This document shows, piece after piece, positions 8,050 to 16,711 of a DNA stretch of 64,000 nucleotides; positions within the stretch are counted from its first letter, which is position 1, and every line of letters starts with the position of its first letter. The DNA lies in NCBI GenBank assembly GCA_022827345.1, contig JAJDTB010000027.1, positions 248,001 to 312,000 of the forward strand. The letters are read 5' to 3'. Below the pieces are notes generated by a model. It did not search any database, had not been told where the DNA came from, and worked only from the letters and a program-made list of their open reading frames with translations. This stretch comes from Gemmatimonadota bacterium (lineage in GTDB: Bacteria > Gemmatimonadota > Gemmatimonadetes > Longimicrobiales > Gaopeijiaceae). The position numbers were made by a program, and so were the translations under genes.

Positions 8050-9738
8050 CTAGCGCGCCGGACCGCCGCCCCGGACCGCCCGGCCACCCATCTGGCCCGT
8101 CTGCTCGCCGTCACGGATCGTGTGCACCCCCGAGACGATGACGTGCGGAATGCCGTCGGGATATTGGTGCGGGTTGTCGAAGTCGGCCCGGTCGCGAACG
8201 GCGTCGGGATCGAAGACGACGACATCGGCCACGGCGCCGGCCCTCAGCACGCCGCGGCCGCCGAGCCCGAGCTTCGCGGCCGGGAGCCCCGACATCTTGT
8301 GGACGGCGGTCTCCAGGGGCATGGCCCGCCGGTCCCGCACATAGTAGCCGAGCACCCTGGGGAAGCTGCCGTAGCCGCGAGGATGCGGAGACGAGCGTGA
8401 CAGGGGGCCGTAGGGCGCGTAGGCGCCGCCGTCCGAGCACACCATCCCGAGGGGGTGGGAGAGCATGCGCTCGGTGTTGTCCTCGGACATGCCGAAGCCG
8501 ATCATGCCGACGCTGCCGCCCGCTTCGCGCAGCAGCCGCACGGTGAGCTCGTAGGGATCTTCGCCGCGTTCGGCGGCCAGCTCACCGAGCCGCCGCCCGC
8601 GCGCGTAGGCGTTGGGGCCGCCGATCCGGCTGATCTGGACCGCGTCCCACGAGCCCAGCAGGGCGATCTTGTCGCGGCACGCGCGCTCGAGCGCCGGGGC
8701 GGTCTCCGGATCGGCGAGCCGCGCGAGGAACCTTGCCGTGCCGCCGGCCCGCGCCGAAGCGGGGAACAGGTTGGTGAGCCCCGTCGCATAGGCCACGTAG
8801 GGATAGCGGTCGAAGTGCACGTCGACGCCCGCGCGCCGCGCGGCTTCGATCGCCGCGAAGGCCGCGTCGGCCTTCCAGTGGTTGCGCTGTCCCTGCGCCT
8901 TCAGGTGCGAGACCTGAACCGCCACCCCGGCCACGCGGCCCACGTGCAGCGCCTCCTCGAGCGCGGCCAGCAGGCGGTCGTCCTCGTTGCGCATGTGCGA
9001 CGCGTACGGGTAGATCGTGCCGCGCAGCTCGCCCGCCAGCGCCACCAGTTCGTCACGGTCGGCGAAGCTGCCGGGTGTGTACTCGAGCCCGGTCGAGAGC
9101 CCCACCACCCCGCCGGCGAGCCCGTCGCGCACCAGCCCGCGCATGCGCCCCACCTCCGCCTCCGTCGCGGGACGGTCCGTGCCGCCAACCACGAGCCCGC
9201 GGATATTGCCGTGACCGATCATCGACGCCACGCTCACCGCGGGCCGCTCCCGGTCGATCCGTTCCAGGAAGCCCCCGACATCGCGGAAGTCGATCTCGAC
9301 CCCGAAGTCGCGCTGATAGCGGTCGCGCGTCAACTCGAAAACGCCGTCGCTCCACGGGCCGATCGAGGAGCCGTCCTGGCCCACCACCTCCAGGGTGACG
9401 CCCTGCCGCACGCGGCTCTCGGCCCGGGGGTTGACGAGGAGCGACAGGTCGGCGTGGGAGTGGATGTCGATGAAGCCGGGCGCCACCGCCATCCCGCGGG
9501 CGTCGATCTCGACGGTGCCGGCTTCCGTGACGCGCCCGACGGCGGTGATGCGGTCGCCGTCGATGGCGAGGTCGCCGCTGCGCGGGGGGCCGCCCGTGCC
9601 GTCGAAGAGGGTGCCGCCGCGGATCACCAGCGATGCGCGGCCGCGGGTGGCCGCGACCCGGGGCGCGGCAGGCCGGCTCAGGCCTGCCAGCCCGGCCAGG
9701 GCAGCCGTGCTGCCCACCAGGAAGTCGCGACGCCTCAC
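8050..9738 (-). CDS. Tat-exported D-aminoacylase-like amidohydrolase
   Basis: GTG at 9738 overlaps the stop of the upstream gene as GTGA and gives 562 residues. A twin-arginine signal (RRRDFLVGSTAALAGLAGL) precedes the mature enzyme. The amidohydrolase metal motif is DIHSHAD (His93, His95), followed later by YASHMRNE, VQVSHLKAQG and the SDGGAYAPYG Asp motif near the C terminus. This matches N-acyl-D-amino-acid deacylases. In those enzymes a metal-binding cysteine sits in a GNCG turn, whereas here it reads VVGQDGSS, so the metal site or specificity differs. The export signal implies periplasmic hydrolysis of N-acyl D-amino acids or similar amides. Confidence 0.85.
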   Translation of the reverse strand: MRRRDFLVGSTAALAGLAGLSRPAAPRVAATRGRASLVIRGGTLFDGTGGPPRSGDLAIDGDRITAVGRVTEAGTVEIDARGMAVAPGFIDIHSHADLSLLVNPRAESRVRQGVTLEVVGQDGSSIGPWSDGVFELTRDRYQRDFGVEIDFRDVGGFLERIDRERPAVSVASMIGHGNIRGLVVGGTDRPATEAEVGRMRGLVRDGLAGGVVGLSTGLEYTPGSFADRDELVALAGELRGTIYPYASHMRNEDDRLLAALEEALHVGRVAGVAVQVSHLKAQGQRNHWKADAAFAAIEAARRAGVDVHFDRYPYVAYATGLTNLFPASARAGGTARFLARLADPETAPALERACRDKIALLGSWDAVQISRIGGPNAYARGRRLGELAAERGEDPYELTVRLLREAGGSVGMIGFGMSEDNTERMLSHPLGMVCSDGGAYAPYGPLSRSSPHPRGYGSFPRVLGYYVRDRRAMPLETAVHKMSGLPAAKLGLGGRGVLRAGAVADVVVFDPDAVRDRADFDNPHQYPDGIPHVIVSGVHTIRDGEQTGQMGGRAVRGGGPAR

Positions 9739-10052
9739 GTCCCGTCTCCCGAAGACTCCGCCCTTCGGCTCAGCCGACCCTTGCGCTGCAGCGAACCCGA
9801 GCCGACCAGGCCCCCCGCGCTGATTCCGCCGCCGCGCAGGACCTTGGCCTGCTGACGCGCCTGCTCACGGTGAACCGCTTCGACGACGGCGGCCAGATGA
9901 TCGTCCATCTCGGCATAGTCGTCGCCCGGGTAGCTTTCGGCCTCGGACTGGTCGAGCAGTTCGCGCAGCCCACGGACCTCGCGGCGTGCCTTCTCGAGGG
10001 CGCGGCGGAGTCGGGTGAGGGCGCGGCGTGCCTCTGCTTCCGGTGTCTTCAT
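9735..10052 (-). CDS. Small charged coiled-coil protein of unknown function
   Basis: The 105-residue protein has an N-terminal heptad-like helix rich in Arg and Glu (RRALTRLRRALEKARREV), then an acidic stretch (DQSEAESYPGDDYAEMDDH), and a Gly/Ser-rich tail (LRGGGISAGGLVGSG). No signal peptide or known domain is visible. Its stop overlaps the GTG start of the downstream amidohydrolase (GTGA), so translation is coupled, and it starts 32 bp after the vapC stop. The conserved order suggests a cytoplasmic partner or simply a leading gene in the operon. I cannot assign a function. Confidence 0.5.
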   Translation of the reverse strand: MKTPEAEARRALTRLRRALEKARREVRGLRELLDQSEAESYPGDDYAEMDDHLAAVVEAVHREQARQQAKVLRGGGISAGGLVGSGSLQRKGRLSRRAESSGDGT

Positions 10053-10084
10053 GCCATGAAGGATGCACCCGGTTCAGGGGCGGA

Positions 10085-10543
10085 TCAACGGCTGGATGGG
10101 ACAGATTGCCCGCTCGATGGGACTGCTTGGGCATCGCCGGCTGCCACGGGGTCGAGCACCGGCGCCCCGGTGGGCTCGAAATGGCGAACGTTGCGGGTCA
10201 CGACGGTGAGGCCGTGCTCGAGGGCGGTGGCGGCGATGAGCAGGTCCGCGCTGTTGTGGCCGAGGCTCTGCGACAGCCGCCCCCAGCGCCGGGCCACCGG
10301 GAGGTCGATGGGCAGAATCCGGTCGGCGTACACCCGCAGCACGTCGTCCAGCCAGGTGCCGAGGCGCTCCGCGAACGCCGGGTCCCGGTCGAGTTGAGCG
10401 GTGATGCCGCGCTCGATCTCTCCGACCGTGACGACGCTCAGGTAAAGGTCCGCGGTTCGCTGCGCCGACATCCAGTCGGCGATCCGGGGGTCGCGCTGCC
10501 GCTTGCGGAGGGCCGAGAGGATGTCGGTGTCGATGAGGTACAT
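10085..10543 (-). CDS. vapC: VapC-type PIN-domain toxin
   Basis: ATG at 10543 gives 152 residues. The PIN fold starts YLIDTDILSALRKR (Asp5 conserved), has GEIERG with the second acidic residue, and ends with NSADLLIAATALEHGLTVVTRN, the third acidic motif followed by the typical strand. VapC toxins are Mg-dependent endoribonucleases that cut tRNA or rRNA when not bound by antitoxin. Its start overlaps the antitoxin stop by one base (TGATG), so it is made only after the antitoxin is translated. The final 20 residues (QAVPSSGQSVPSSR) are low complexity. Confidence 0.9.
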   Translation of the reverse strand: MYLIDTDILSALRKRQRDPRIADWMSAQRTADLYLSVVTVGEIERGITAQLDRDPAFAERLGTWLDDVLRVYADRILPIDLPVARRWGRLSQSLGHNSADLLIAATALEHGLTVVTRNVRHFEPTGAPVLDPVAAGDAQAVPSSGQSVPSSR

Positions 10544-10812
10544 CAGGAATCCGGTGCGCCGAAAGCCACCGGGCGCGGGTCGACGGCCAGCCGCTCGAAG
10601 TCGCCGTCGTCGCGGGGCAGCGCCAGCAGCATGTCGGCGAGCGACGGGGCGGTCGCGGTTTCGAGCCGGCGCAGGCGATCGTACTCGTCTTCGGCCAGCA
10701 CGACCACGGCGCGCTTTCCGCGCCGAGTCACATGTTGCGGATACCCCGCCAGCGCTTCCCTGACAACGGCGCTGAACCGGTTCTTGGCATCCTGCAGGTT
10801 CCAATCGGGCAT
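10543..10812 (-). CDS. vapB: Phd/YefM-type antitoxin of the VapBC pair
   Basis: The 89-residue protein starts MPDWNLQDAKNRFSAVVREAL, the conserved Phd/YefM N-terminal DNA-binding helix, followed by HVTRRGKRAVVVLAEDEYDRLRR. The C-terminal 35 residues (APSLADMLLALPRDDGDFERL) resemble the toxin-neutralizing tail. The start is ATG at 10812; frames extending further upstream read through the promoter. It is cotranscribed with the PIN toxin and should repress its own promoter. Confidence 0.9.
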   Translation of the reverse strand: MPDWNLQDAKNRFSAVVREALAGYPQHVTRRGKRAVVVLAEDEYDRLRRLETATAPSLADMLLALPRDDGDFERLAVDPRPVAFGAPDS

Positions 10813-10850
10813 TCCGGCGTCCTCGTCTGTCCAGTTGAGTGGGCTAGCCG

Positions 10851-10879
10851 AATATACTGGCCAGTCACAGACAGCGCAA
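10851..10879 (-). promoter_or_regulatory. Promoter of vapBC with a palindrome between the hexamers
   Basis: On the minus strand, -35 TTGCGC and -10 TATATT are separated by exactly 17 bp, placing the transcription start about 30 nt before the vapB ATG. The perfect 10-bp palindrome ACTGGCCAGT (10856-10865) lies directly against the -10 element, the expected site for autorepression by the antitoxin. The AT-rich -10 stands out in this GC-rich sequence. No binding data exist. Confidence 0.5.
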
Positions 10880-10952
10880 TCGCGGTTGCGGTCAATTCCG
10901 CCTGTAGATACCTCTTTAGGTCCCAAACGTCCCGTTGATGGAGGATGACCCG

Positions 10953-12530
10953 GTGGACGAATTCAGGAACACAACCAGTCGGCTTCCGGCCGGAACGGCC
11001 CCCGCCAGCGCGCGATCCGGGCGGGTGACGGGCAGTCGGGCGCTCCCCGCACTTTGCGCCATCGCGCTGCTGGCCGGCGGCCTCGCCGGTCCGGCCCCCT
11101 CGGCCGCGCAGGACCGCTACGACATCGTGCTGAGCGGCGGGCGGGTCATGGACCCCGAAACGGGGCTGGACGGAGTGCGCAACGTCGGCATCAACGGCTC
11201 GGTCATCGTGGCCGTCTCGGAGGAGCCGCTCGACGGCGATGTCGTGGTCGACGCCTCCGGGCTCGTGGTCGCGCCGGGCTTCATCGACCTTCACGCACAC
11301 GGCCAGACCAACCGAGCCAACGAGTTCCAGGCGCGGGACGGCGTGACCACAGCGCTGGAGATGGAGAGCGGGGTGGGGGACCTCACGGCCTACCTCACCG
11401 ACCGCGGCACGGGCGCGATCCTGAACTACGGCGCCACCGTGTCGCACATGATAAACCGGGCCTGGGCGATGTTCGACCGGGCCGACCTGTTGCGGCGCGC
11501 CGAATCCATGCTTGACAGCGACCCCGACGCCGGTCTCCGCGAGCTGGACCGCATCGCCGGCGGCGCGCGCTACGAGTCGGTTTCGGCGGACGAATTCGGA
11601 GCCCTGTGGGCGGCACTCGCCCAGGGGCTCTCGGAGGGCGCTCTCGGGATCGGGATGGCGCACCAGTACTATCCGGGGGCGTCGCTCGAGGAGATCCTCG
11701 ATGTGTTCAAGTTCGCGGCCTACGAGAACACGACCATCTACACCCATGTTCGGGACATGGCGATCAGCGCCATGCAGGAGGTGATCGCCAACGCGGTCGC
11801 GACCGGCGCGTCACTCCACATCGTGCACGCGAACAGCTCCAGCCTGTGGAATATCGAGCCGATCCTGGAAATGATCGGTGGCGCCCAGAGCCGCGGATTC
11901 GACATCACCACCGAGGTCTACCCCTACACGGGCGCTTCGACCGGGCTCGGGTCGGCGATCTTCGATCCCGGGTGGCAGGAGAAGCTCCAGATCAGCTACG
12001 GCGACCTGCAGTGGCAGGACACCGGCGAGCGGCTGACGGAAGAGACCTTCAACAGCTATCGGGCGAGTGGCGGCACCGTCATCATCCACATGATGCGGGA
12101 GGAGTGGATCCGGCACGCGCTCGCCACCGACTTCGTGATGGTCGCTTCGGACGGGATGCCCTACGCGCCGGGTGCGCACCCGCGCAGCGCCGGCACCTTC
12201 GCGCGTTTCCTGGGCCGTTACGTGCGCGACCAGGGGCTGATGCCGCTCATGGACGGACTCGCGAAGATCACCATCATGCCTGCGAGGCGGCTTGAGGGGA
12301 TGACCGACCAGGCCAGGCGCAAGGGGCGCCTCCAGGCCGGCGCCGACGCCGATATCACCGTCTTCGACGCAGACAGAATCATCGATACCGCGACCTTCGA
12401 GGACGACCTGTCCTACTCGGAGGGCGTGGTCCATGTCCTGGTCAACGGAGAGTTCGTGGTCCGGGACGAGGAGAACGTCCCGGGAGCCATGCCCGGACGC
12501 GCAATCATCGGAAGGCTGAGCGCAAAATGA
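10953..12530 (+). CDS. Secreted amidohydrolase (D-aminoacylase / dihydroorotase-like)
   Basis: GTG at 10953 is chosen because GGAGG (10940-10944) lies 8 nt upstream; an ATG at 10938 would put the SD inside the gene. This gives 525 residues: a basic N region, a signal peptide ending near PAPSAAQDRYD, a beta-sandwich segment (YDIVLSGGRVMDPETG) and the metal motif DLHAHGQTN. Further motifs are VASDGMPYAPGAHPRS, the metal-binding Asp, and ARRKGRLQAGADADITVFD, the C-terminal amidohydrolase signature. Substrate is unknown; similar proteins are called D-aminoacylases. It overlaps the next amidohydrolase by ATGA, so the two are translationally coupled. Confidence 0.85.
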   Translation: MDEFRNTTSRLPAGTAPASARSGRVTGSRALPALCAIALLAGGLAGPAPSAAQDRYDIVLSGGRVMDPETGLDGVRNVGINGSVIVAVSEEPLDGDVVVDASGLVVAPGFIDLHAHGQTNRANEFQARDGVTTALEMESGVGDLTAYLTDRGTGAILNYGATVSHMINRAWAMFDRADLLRRAESMLDSDPDAGLRELDRIAGGARYESVSADEFGALWAALAQGLSEGALGIGMAHQYYPGASLEEILDVFKFAAYENTTIYTHVRDMAISAMQEVIANAVATGASLHIVHANSSSLWNIEPILEMIGGAQSRGFDITTEVYPYTGASTGLGSAIFDPGWQEKLQISYGDLQWQDTGERLTEETFNSYRASGGTVIIHMMREEWIRHALATDFVMVASDGMPYAPGAHPRSAGTFARFLGRYVRDQGLMPLMDGLAKITIMPARRLEGMTDQARRKGRLQAGADADITVFDADRIIDTATFEDDLSYSEGVVHVLVNGEFVVRDEENVPGAMPGRAIIGRLSAK

Positions 12531-14260
12531 TCACTGCAAGAGCTCTTTTCACCGGCCTCGCGCTTGCGCTCGCGGCCCAGACCGCCGCGGCCCAGGACTA
12601 CGACATCATCATCCGGGGCGGCCGCGTCCTGGACGGCACCGGCAACGACTGGTTCCGCGCCGACATTGCCATCGACGGCGACGAGATCGTGCGCATCGGC
12701 CGCATGCCGGACGCCACCGCACGACGCGTGATCGACGCCACCGGCCTGTACGTCTCGCCCGGGTTCATCGACCTGCATTCGCATTCCGACCAGGCCATGA
12801 TGTCCCAGTTCCCGGAGGCGCGCCGGGCCAAGAGCCTCAACAGCCAGGGGCTCACGACGGTGATCGGGGGGCCGGACGGGCGCAACGCCAGATGGCCGCT
12901 CAGCGCGGAGGTCACGGCGCTGCAGGACCAGGGCCACGCCATGAATTTCGTGCCGATGGTGGGCCACAGTACCGTGCGCAATGCGGTGATGGGGGATGAC
13001 TACGAACGCCCTGCCACGGCCGACGAAGTCGCGCGCATGCGGCAGCTGGTGCGGCAGGGGATGGAAGCCGGCGCATGGGGGCTCGGTGCGGGGATCGAGT
13101 ACAGGCCCGCCCGTTTCAGCGACCCGGAGGAGATTATCGCGCTGGCTTCCGAGGTGGCGCCCTACGACGGGTTCTACGTGGCACACCAGCGCAGCGAGGC
13201 CACCATGCCGCTCTGGCAGCTGCCCAGCAACGTGGACGACTGGCCGGTCGACGGGCTGCAGGGCCTGGCGGAGACGATCAACATCGCGCGTGAGACCGGG
13301 ATCCGCGTGGTGGCGAGCCATCACAAGGCGCGCGGGCGCTCAAGCTTCGGCCGCTCGGGCCACGACACGCTGGTGGTGAACGCTGCGCGGGCCGAGGGGC
13401 TGGAGATCTATCTGGACGTCTACCCGTACGAGACCTTCGGCGGCGGCGCCCGTCCGATGATCCCGCGCTGGAGCCTGGTGGCCGACGGCGTGGACGTCAG
13501 CGGCGGGCGCGACAGTCCCGTTTACTACGCCGCCGGGATCTTCAGCGACGCGCAGGCGCACCTTGCACGGCGGTGGAACCACCCCGAGACGCGGGAGCGG
13601 ATCGCCCGGGATATCGCCTGGATCGTGGATCACAACGGCGGCGAGGAACGGGTGGTGGTGGTGGATTATCCGGATCCCGCGTTCGTCGGGAAGACGCTCA
13701 CCGAACTGGCCAGGGAGATGGGCGTGACCTTCCAGGAGGTCGTCATCCACATGGCCCTCAACGGGTACCCGGACGTGATCGGCGGGGCCTGGACCCGGGG
13801 ATACGGCATTCACGATGTGGACGTCATCAACTACTACCAACAGGAATACACGGCGACGGCCTCGGACGCGGGTGTGAGCGGGGTCGCGGGCGTGCCGGAG
13901 TTCGGGTCGCGGCCGGGTGCGCATCCGCGGCATTTCGGTGCGTTCACGCGCAAGATCGCGCACTACGTGAAGGACCTGCAGGCGATTTCGCTGCCCTTCG
14001 CCGTGCGTTCGATGACGGGCTTGCCGGCGCGGATCATCGGGCTGGAGGATCGGGGGCTGCTGCGCGAGGGATACAAGGCCGACGTGGTGATTTTCGACTA
14101 CGAGCGGCTGCGGGACCGCGCGACCGTGCTGGAGCCCGACCTGTACAGCGAAGGCGTGGACTACGTGATGGTCAACGGCGTGCTCACGATCGACGACGGC
14201 GAGTTCACCGACGCGCTGCCCGGCGAGGTGGTGCTGCGGGGTGGGCGGCCGGTGAGCTGA
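12527..14260 (+). CDS. Secreted D-aminoacylase-like amidohydrolase
   Basis: The 577-residue protein has a signal peptide cleaved near AQTAAAQDYD, the N-terminal strand DYDIIIRGGRVLDGTGND, and the metal motif DLHSHSDQAMM. VVASHHKARGRSS carries another metal His, and TASDAGVSGVAGVPEFGSRPGAHPRH carries the catalytic Asp region. The C-terminal signature is GLLREGYKADVVIFD. The D-aminoacylase GNCG turn is replaced by IGGPDGRN, so the bound-metal arrangement may be altered. Its ATG overlaps the upstream amidohydrolase stop. Together the two suggest periplasmic release of amino acids from N-acyl or cyclic derivatives, possibly of D-configuration. Confidence 0.87.
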   Translation: MITARALFTGLALALAAQTAAAQDYDIIIRGGRVLDGTGNDWFRADIAIDGDEIVRIGRMPDATARRVIDATGLYVSPGFIDLHSHSDQAMMSQFPEARRAKSLNSQGLTTVIGGPDGRNARWPLSAEVTALQDQGHAMNFVPMVGHSTVRNAVMGDDYERPATADEVARMRQLVRQGMEAGAWGLGAGIEYRPARFSDPEEIIALASEVAPYDGFYVAHQRSEATMPLWQLPSNVDDWPVDGLQGLAETINIARETGIRVVASHHKARGRSSFGRSGHDTLVVNAARAEGLEIYLDVYPYETFGGGARPMIPRWSLVADGVDVSGGRDSPVYYAAGIFSDAQAHLARRWNHPETRERIARDIAWIVDHNGGEERVVVVDYPDPAFVGKTLTELAREMGVTFQEVVIHMALNGYPDVIGGAWTRGYGIHDVDVINYYQQEYTATASDAGVSGVAGVPEFGSRPGAHPRHFGAFTRKIAHYVKDLQAISLPFAVRSMTGLPARIIGLEDRGLLREGYKADVVIFDYERLRDRATVLEPDLYSEGVDYVMVNGVLTIDDGEFTDALPGEVVLRGGRPVS

Positions 14261-14261
14261 G

Positions 14262-15401
14262 GTGGCTGCCGAGACCGAGCCGCTTGACCTCGTAATCGTC
14301 GGGGCCGGGCCGTGCGGGCTCGCCGCGGCGGTGGCGGCGAAGCGGGCCGGACTGACGTATGTCGTCCTCGACCGCGGGTGCATCACCGAGTCGCTGACGC
14401 ACTACCCGTACTACATGACGTTCTTCTCCACTGCCGAGCGGCTGGAGATCGGGGGCGTGCCGTTCACGATTCCCGAGCCGAAGCCGACGCGGCGGGAGGC
14501 GCTGGCGTACTATCGGCATGTGGTGGCGCACCATGGGTTGAGGGTGCGGCAGTACGAGGATGTGACGCGGATTGTCCGCCAGAATCGGGGTGATGTGGCG
14601 GACAAACGCGAGAAACGGCGGGTTGTTCGCCAAAATCCGGCTGTAATGGCGAACAAATCGGGCTTCATCGTCCACACGCGTGCCCAACAAGGGCTCGAGG
14701 ATCGGATCAGGACGCGGGCTGTGGTGATCGCCACCGGCGGCTTCGGCGAGCCCAACCGGCTGGAGCTGGATGGCGGGGAGCCGGAAGGAAGAGTCATCCA
14801 CTACTACAAGGACCCGTTTCCCTTTTTCGACCAGGACGTGATCGTGGTCGGAGGCGGCAATTCGGCGGTGGAAGTGGCGCTGGAACTCTACCGCAGCGGC
14901 GCGCGGGTGCGGATGGTGCACTTTCTGGACGTCTTCGACCGGGGCGTGAAGCCGTGGGTCCGGCCCGACATCGACAACCGGGTCGAGAGCGGGGAGATCC
15001 CGATGCACTGGGGGTCGCGGGTGGCGCGGCTGGGACCCCGCACGGCGACGATCGTCCGTGACGACACCGGTGCGGCGAGCGAGGTCGCCTGCGACTGGGT
15101 GCTGGCCATGACCGGGTGGCGGCCGGACCGGACGCTGCTGCACGAGCTGGGTGTCGAGACCGACCCGGTGACGGGGATTCCGGAGCACGACCCGACGACC
15201 ATGCAGACGAATGTCACCGGAGTGTACATCGCCGGGGTGATCGCGGCCGGGTACAACGCCAACAAGATCTTCATCGAGAACGGACGCGAGCACGGTGGGC
15301 TGATCGCGGGGCATCTGGTAGCGCAGGCGCCTGATCTTGCCGGTGCCTTTCCCGGGCCCGAAAACCTCTCGACAAATTACATGGATGGCTTCGGTCAGTA
15401 A
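14262..15401 (+). CDS. ypdA: YpdA-type putative bacillithiol disulfide reductase with an inserted segment
   Basis: GTG at 14262 gives 379 residues. GAGPCG (14-19) is the FAD-binding Rossmann motif, VVGGGNSAVEVALELYRSGARV is the NADPH-binding motif, and the C terminus GVYIAGVIAAGYNANKIFIENGREHGG is the YpdA signature. YpdA (Bdr) is thought to recycle bacillithiol disulfide. Residues about 105-132 (between VTRI and SGFIVHTR) do not fit the family and correspond exactly to the double palindrome at 14572-14656. The insertion is 28 codons, keeps the frame open, and lies in a loop between the FAD and NADPH parts. The following lipoprotein gene starts by TAATG overlap. Confidence 0.88.
   Translation: MAAETEPLDLVIVGAGPCGLAAAVAAKRAGLTYVVLDRGCITESLTHYPYYMTFFSTAERLEIGGVPFTIPEPKPTRREALAYYRHVVAHHGLRVRQYEDVTRIVRQNRGDVADKREKRRVVRQNPAVMANKSGFIVHTRAQQGLEDRIRTRAVVIATGGFGEPNRLELDGGEPEGRVIHYYKDPFPFFDQDVIVVGGGNSAVEVALELYRSGARVRMVHFLDVFDRGVKPWVRPDIDNRVESGEIPMHWGSRVARLGPRTATIVRDDTGAASEVACDWVLAMTGWRPDRTLLHELGVETDPVTGIPEHDPTTMQTNVTGVYIAGVIAAGYNANKIFIENGREHGGLIAGHLVAQAPDLAGAFPGPENLSTNYMDGFGQ
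14572..14656 (+). repeat. Two tandem 34-bp palindromic elements inside ypdA
   Basis: Unit 1 (14572-14605) has arms TTGTCCGCCA and TGGCGGACAA around a 14-nt loop. Unit 2 (14623-14656) has arms TTGTTCGCCA and TGGCGAACAA, also around 14 nt. The units are 17 nt apart. In each unit the two arms are perfect inverted repeats, and the differences between units are compensatory: C in the left arm of unit 1 pairs with G in its right arm, T in unit 2 pairs with A. This points to selection for the hairpin. The 85-bp block matches the 28 extra codons in YpdA. Confidence 0.85.
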
Positions 15402-16675
15402 TGCGGGGCACGGTTGGGAAGGCGAGATCTGCTGAACGCTCGACGCCCCTTTGGGTAGCCACCGCCCTGACCGGTTTGGCGAGCCTCGCGGGCTGTGATG
15501 GTGGGGATACGGGCAGCGGGCCGGGCTCCCCGATCGACTTGAGCGAATCGGCCATCGAGGTGCTGGGCGGCTCGGACTCCCTCGCCGTGGTGCGGGATCT
15601 GGAGTTGGCGAGCGATGGGTCCGTCTGGGTGCTGAACTCGGCCGAGCCGTTTTTCGTTGGATTCGGCCCGGACGGGGAGTCGCTCGGCGTCCACGGACGA
15701 TCCGGCAGGGGGCCCCGCGACTTCCCGATGCCCGCGGGCTTCGTCACGGGCGGATGGCAGGGTGAGGTATGGGCCCTTGACCTTGTGCGCCACGCGATGA
15801 TCCGCGTCTCGCGGCCTGACGCGGACTGGGCGGAGATTCCGCTGCGGTCGGCCTCCCTTCCTCCCGGCACCGTGCGGGGCGGCATGAGCATGCTGGGCTC
15901 TTCGGTGCGATCGGCGAGGCTTGGCGGGGAGTTCATCGTGGGGCGCACGAGCGAAACGATGGAGGCCGGTGTCCTCAACTACCGTTTTTCGCTCTTGCAC
16001 CCGGACCTGATCGCGGTTGATCCGGAAGCGGGCGGAGCACGAACCGTCCTGGCTTTCAGCGAGGTGCTGGACGACCCGTCCGGAGACTTCATCGCCAGCG
16101 ACGGCGGGTTCCCGATGTGGTACCGGTTGTGGGCTTCATGCGGGGACAGCGTCGTCCGGATCCATGATCGGGTGAGGAATCAGCTCCGGGGGTTCGACGG
16201 AACGGGGGCCGAGGTGCGGCCCATCGACCTGCCGCCCGTTCCCTTCACGGAGGTCACACCCCGGCAGTTCGCCAAAGCGGTCTTCCCGATCCGGCAGGCC
16301 GAGTTGACGGGAGATGTCTGGAGCAGGCTCAGCCCGGAGGACAGCCTTCGAGTCCTCAATCAGGCGGCGCGCTCCGTTCAAGGGGAGCCCCGCGAACTCG
16401 CAAGCTACCTGCCGCGCTATGTGGACTTCCGCTGCAGCGAAAGCGGGACGATGTGGATGAACCCCATCGATCTCGACGCGGGTGGACTGAAGGGAGCTTT
16501 GACGTGGCTGCGGATCACGCCCGACGGAGCCATCCGGGAAGTGCACCTGCCCGAGCGGTTCGATGCGTTTCGCTTCTCGGACTCCCGGATCTGGGGCGTG
16601 TACAGGGACGAATTCGATATCCCGGCCGTTGCGTCGATCGGGCTGCCGGTTGTGGCTGGGATGCCTGATTCCTAG
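15401..16675 (+). CDS. Lipoprotein with six-bladed beta-propeller (NHL-like)
   Basis: The 424-residue protein starts with a lipoprotein signal, lipobox LAGC with Cys32, then propeller-like repeats: VVRDLELASDGSVWVLN, FFVGFGPDGESLG, GGWQGEVWALD, and a C-terminal blade LTWLRITPDGAIREVHLP. It should sit on the outer or inner membrane facing the periplasm. The start is ATG at 15401, overlapping the ypdA stop (TAATG). Proteins of this class are abundant in this lineage and their ligand is unknown. Two similar lipoproteins occur at 17578 and 39573. Confidence 0.78.
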   Translation: MRGTVGKARSAERSTPLWVATALTGLASLAGCDGGDTGSGPGSPIDLSESAIEVLGGSDSLAVVRDLELASDGSVWVLNSAEPFFVGFGPDGESLGVHGRSGRGPRDFPMPAGFVTGGWQGEVWALDLVRHAMIRVSRPDADWAEIPLRSASLPPGTVRGGMSMLGSSVRSARLGGEFIVGRTSETMEAGVLNYRFSLLHPDLIAVDPEAGGARTVLAFSEVLDDPSGDFIASDGGFPMWYRLWASCGDSVVRIHDRVRNQLRGFDGTGAEVRPIDLPPVPFTEVTPRQFAKAVFPIRQAELTGDVWSRLSPEDSLRVLNQAARSVQGEPRELASYLPRYVDFRCSESGTMWMNPIDLDAGGLKGALTWLRITPDGAIREVHLPERFDAFRFSDSRIWGVYRDEFDIPAVASIGLPVVAGMPDS

Positions 16676-16711
16676 CTTTCCTCCGCGTGTTACACCTCAA
16701 GGGAGAACGTG

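Noticed and set aside
10728-11747. Minus-strand frame of about 340 codons upstream of vapB
   Set aside because: It crosses the vapBC promoter and lies antisense to a signal-peptide-bearing amidohydrolase; no motif is visible.
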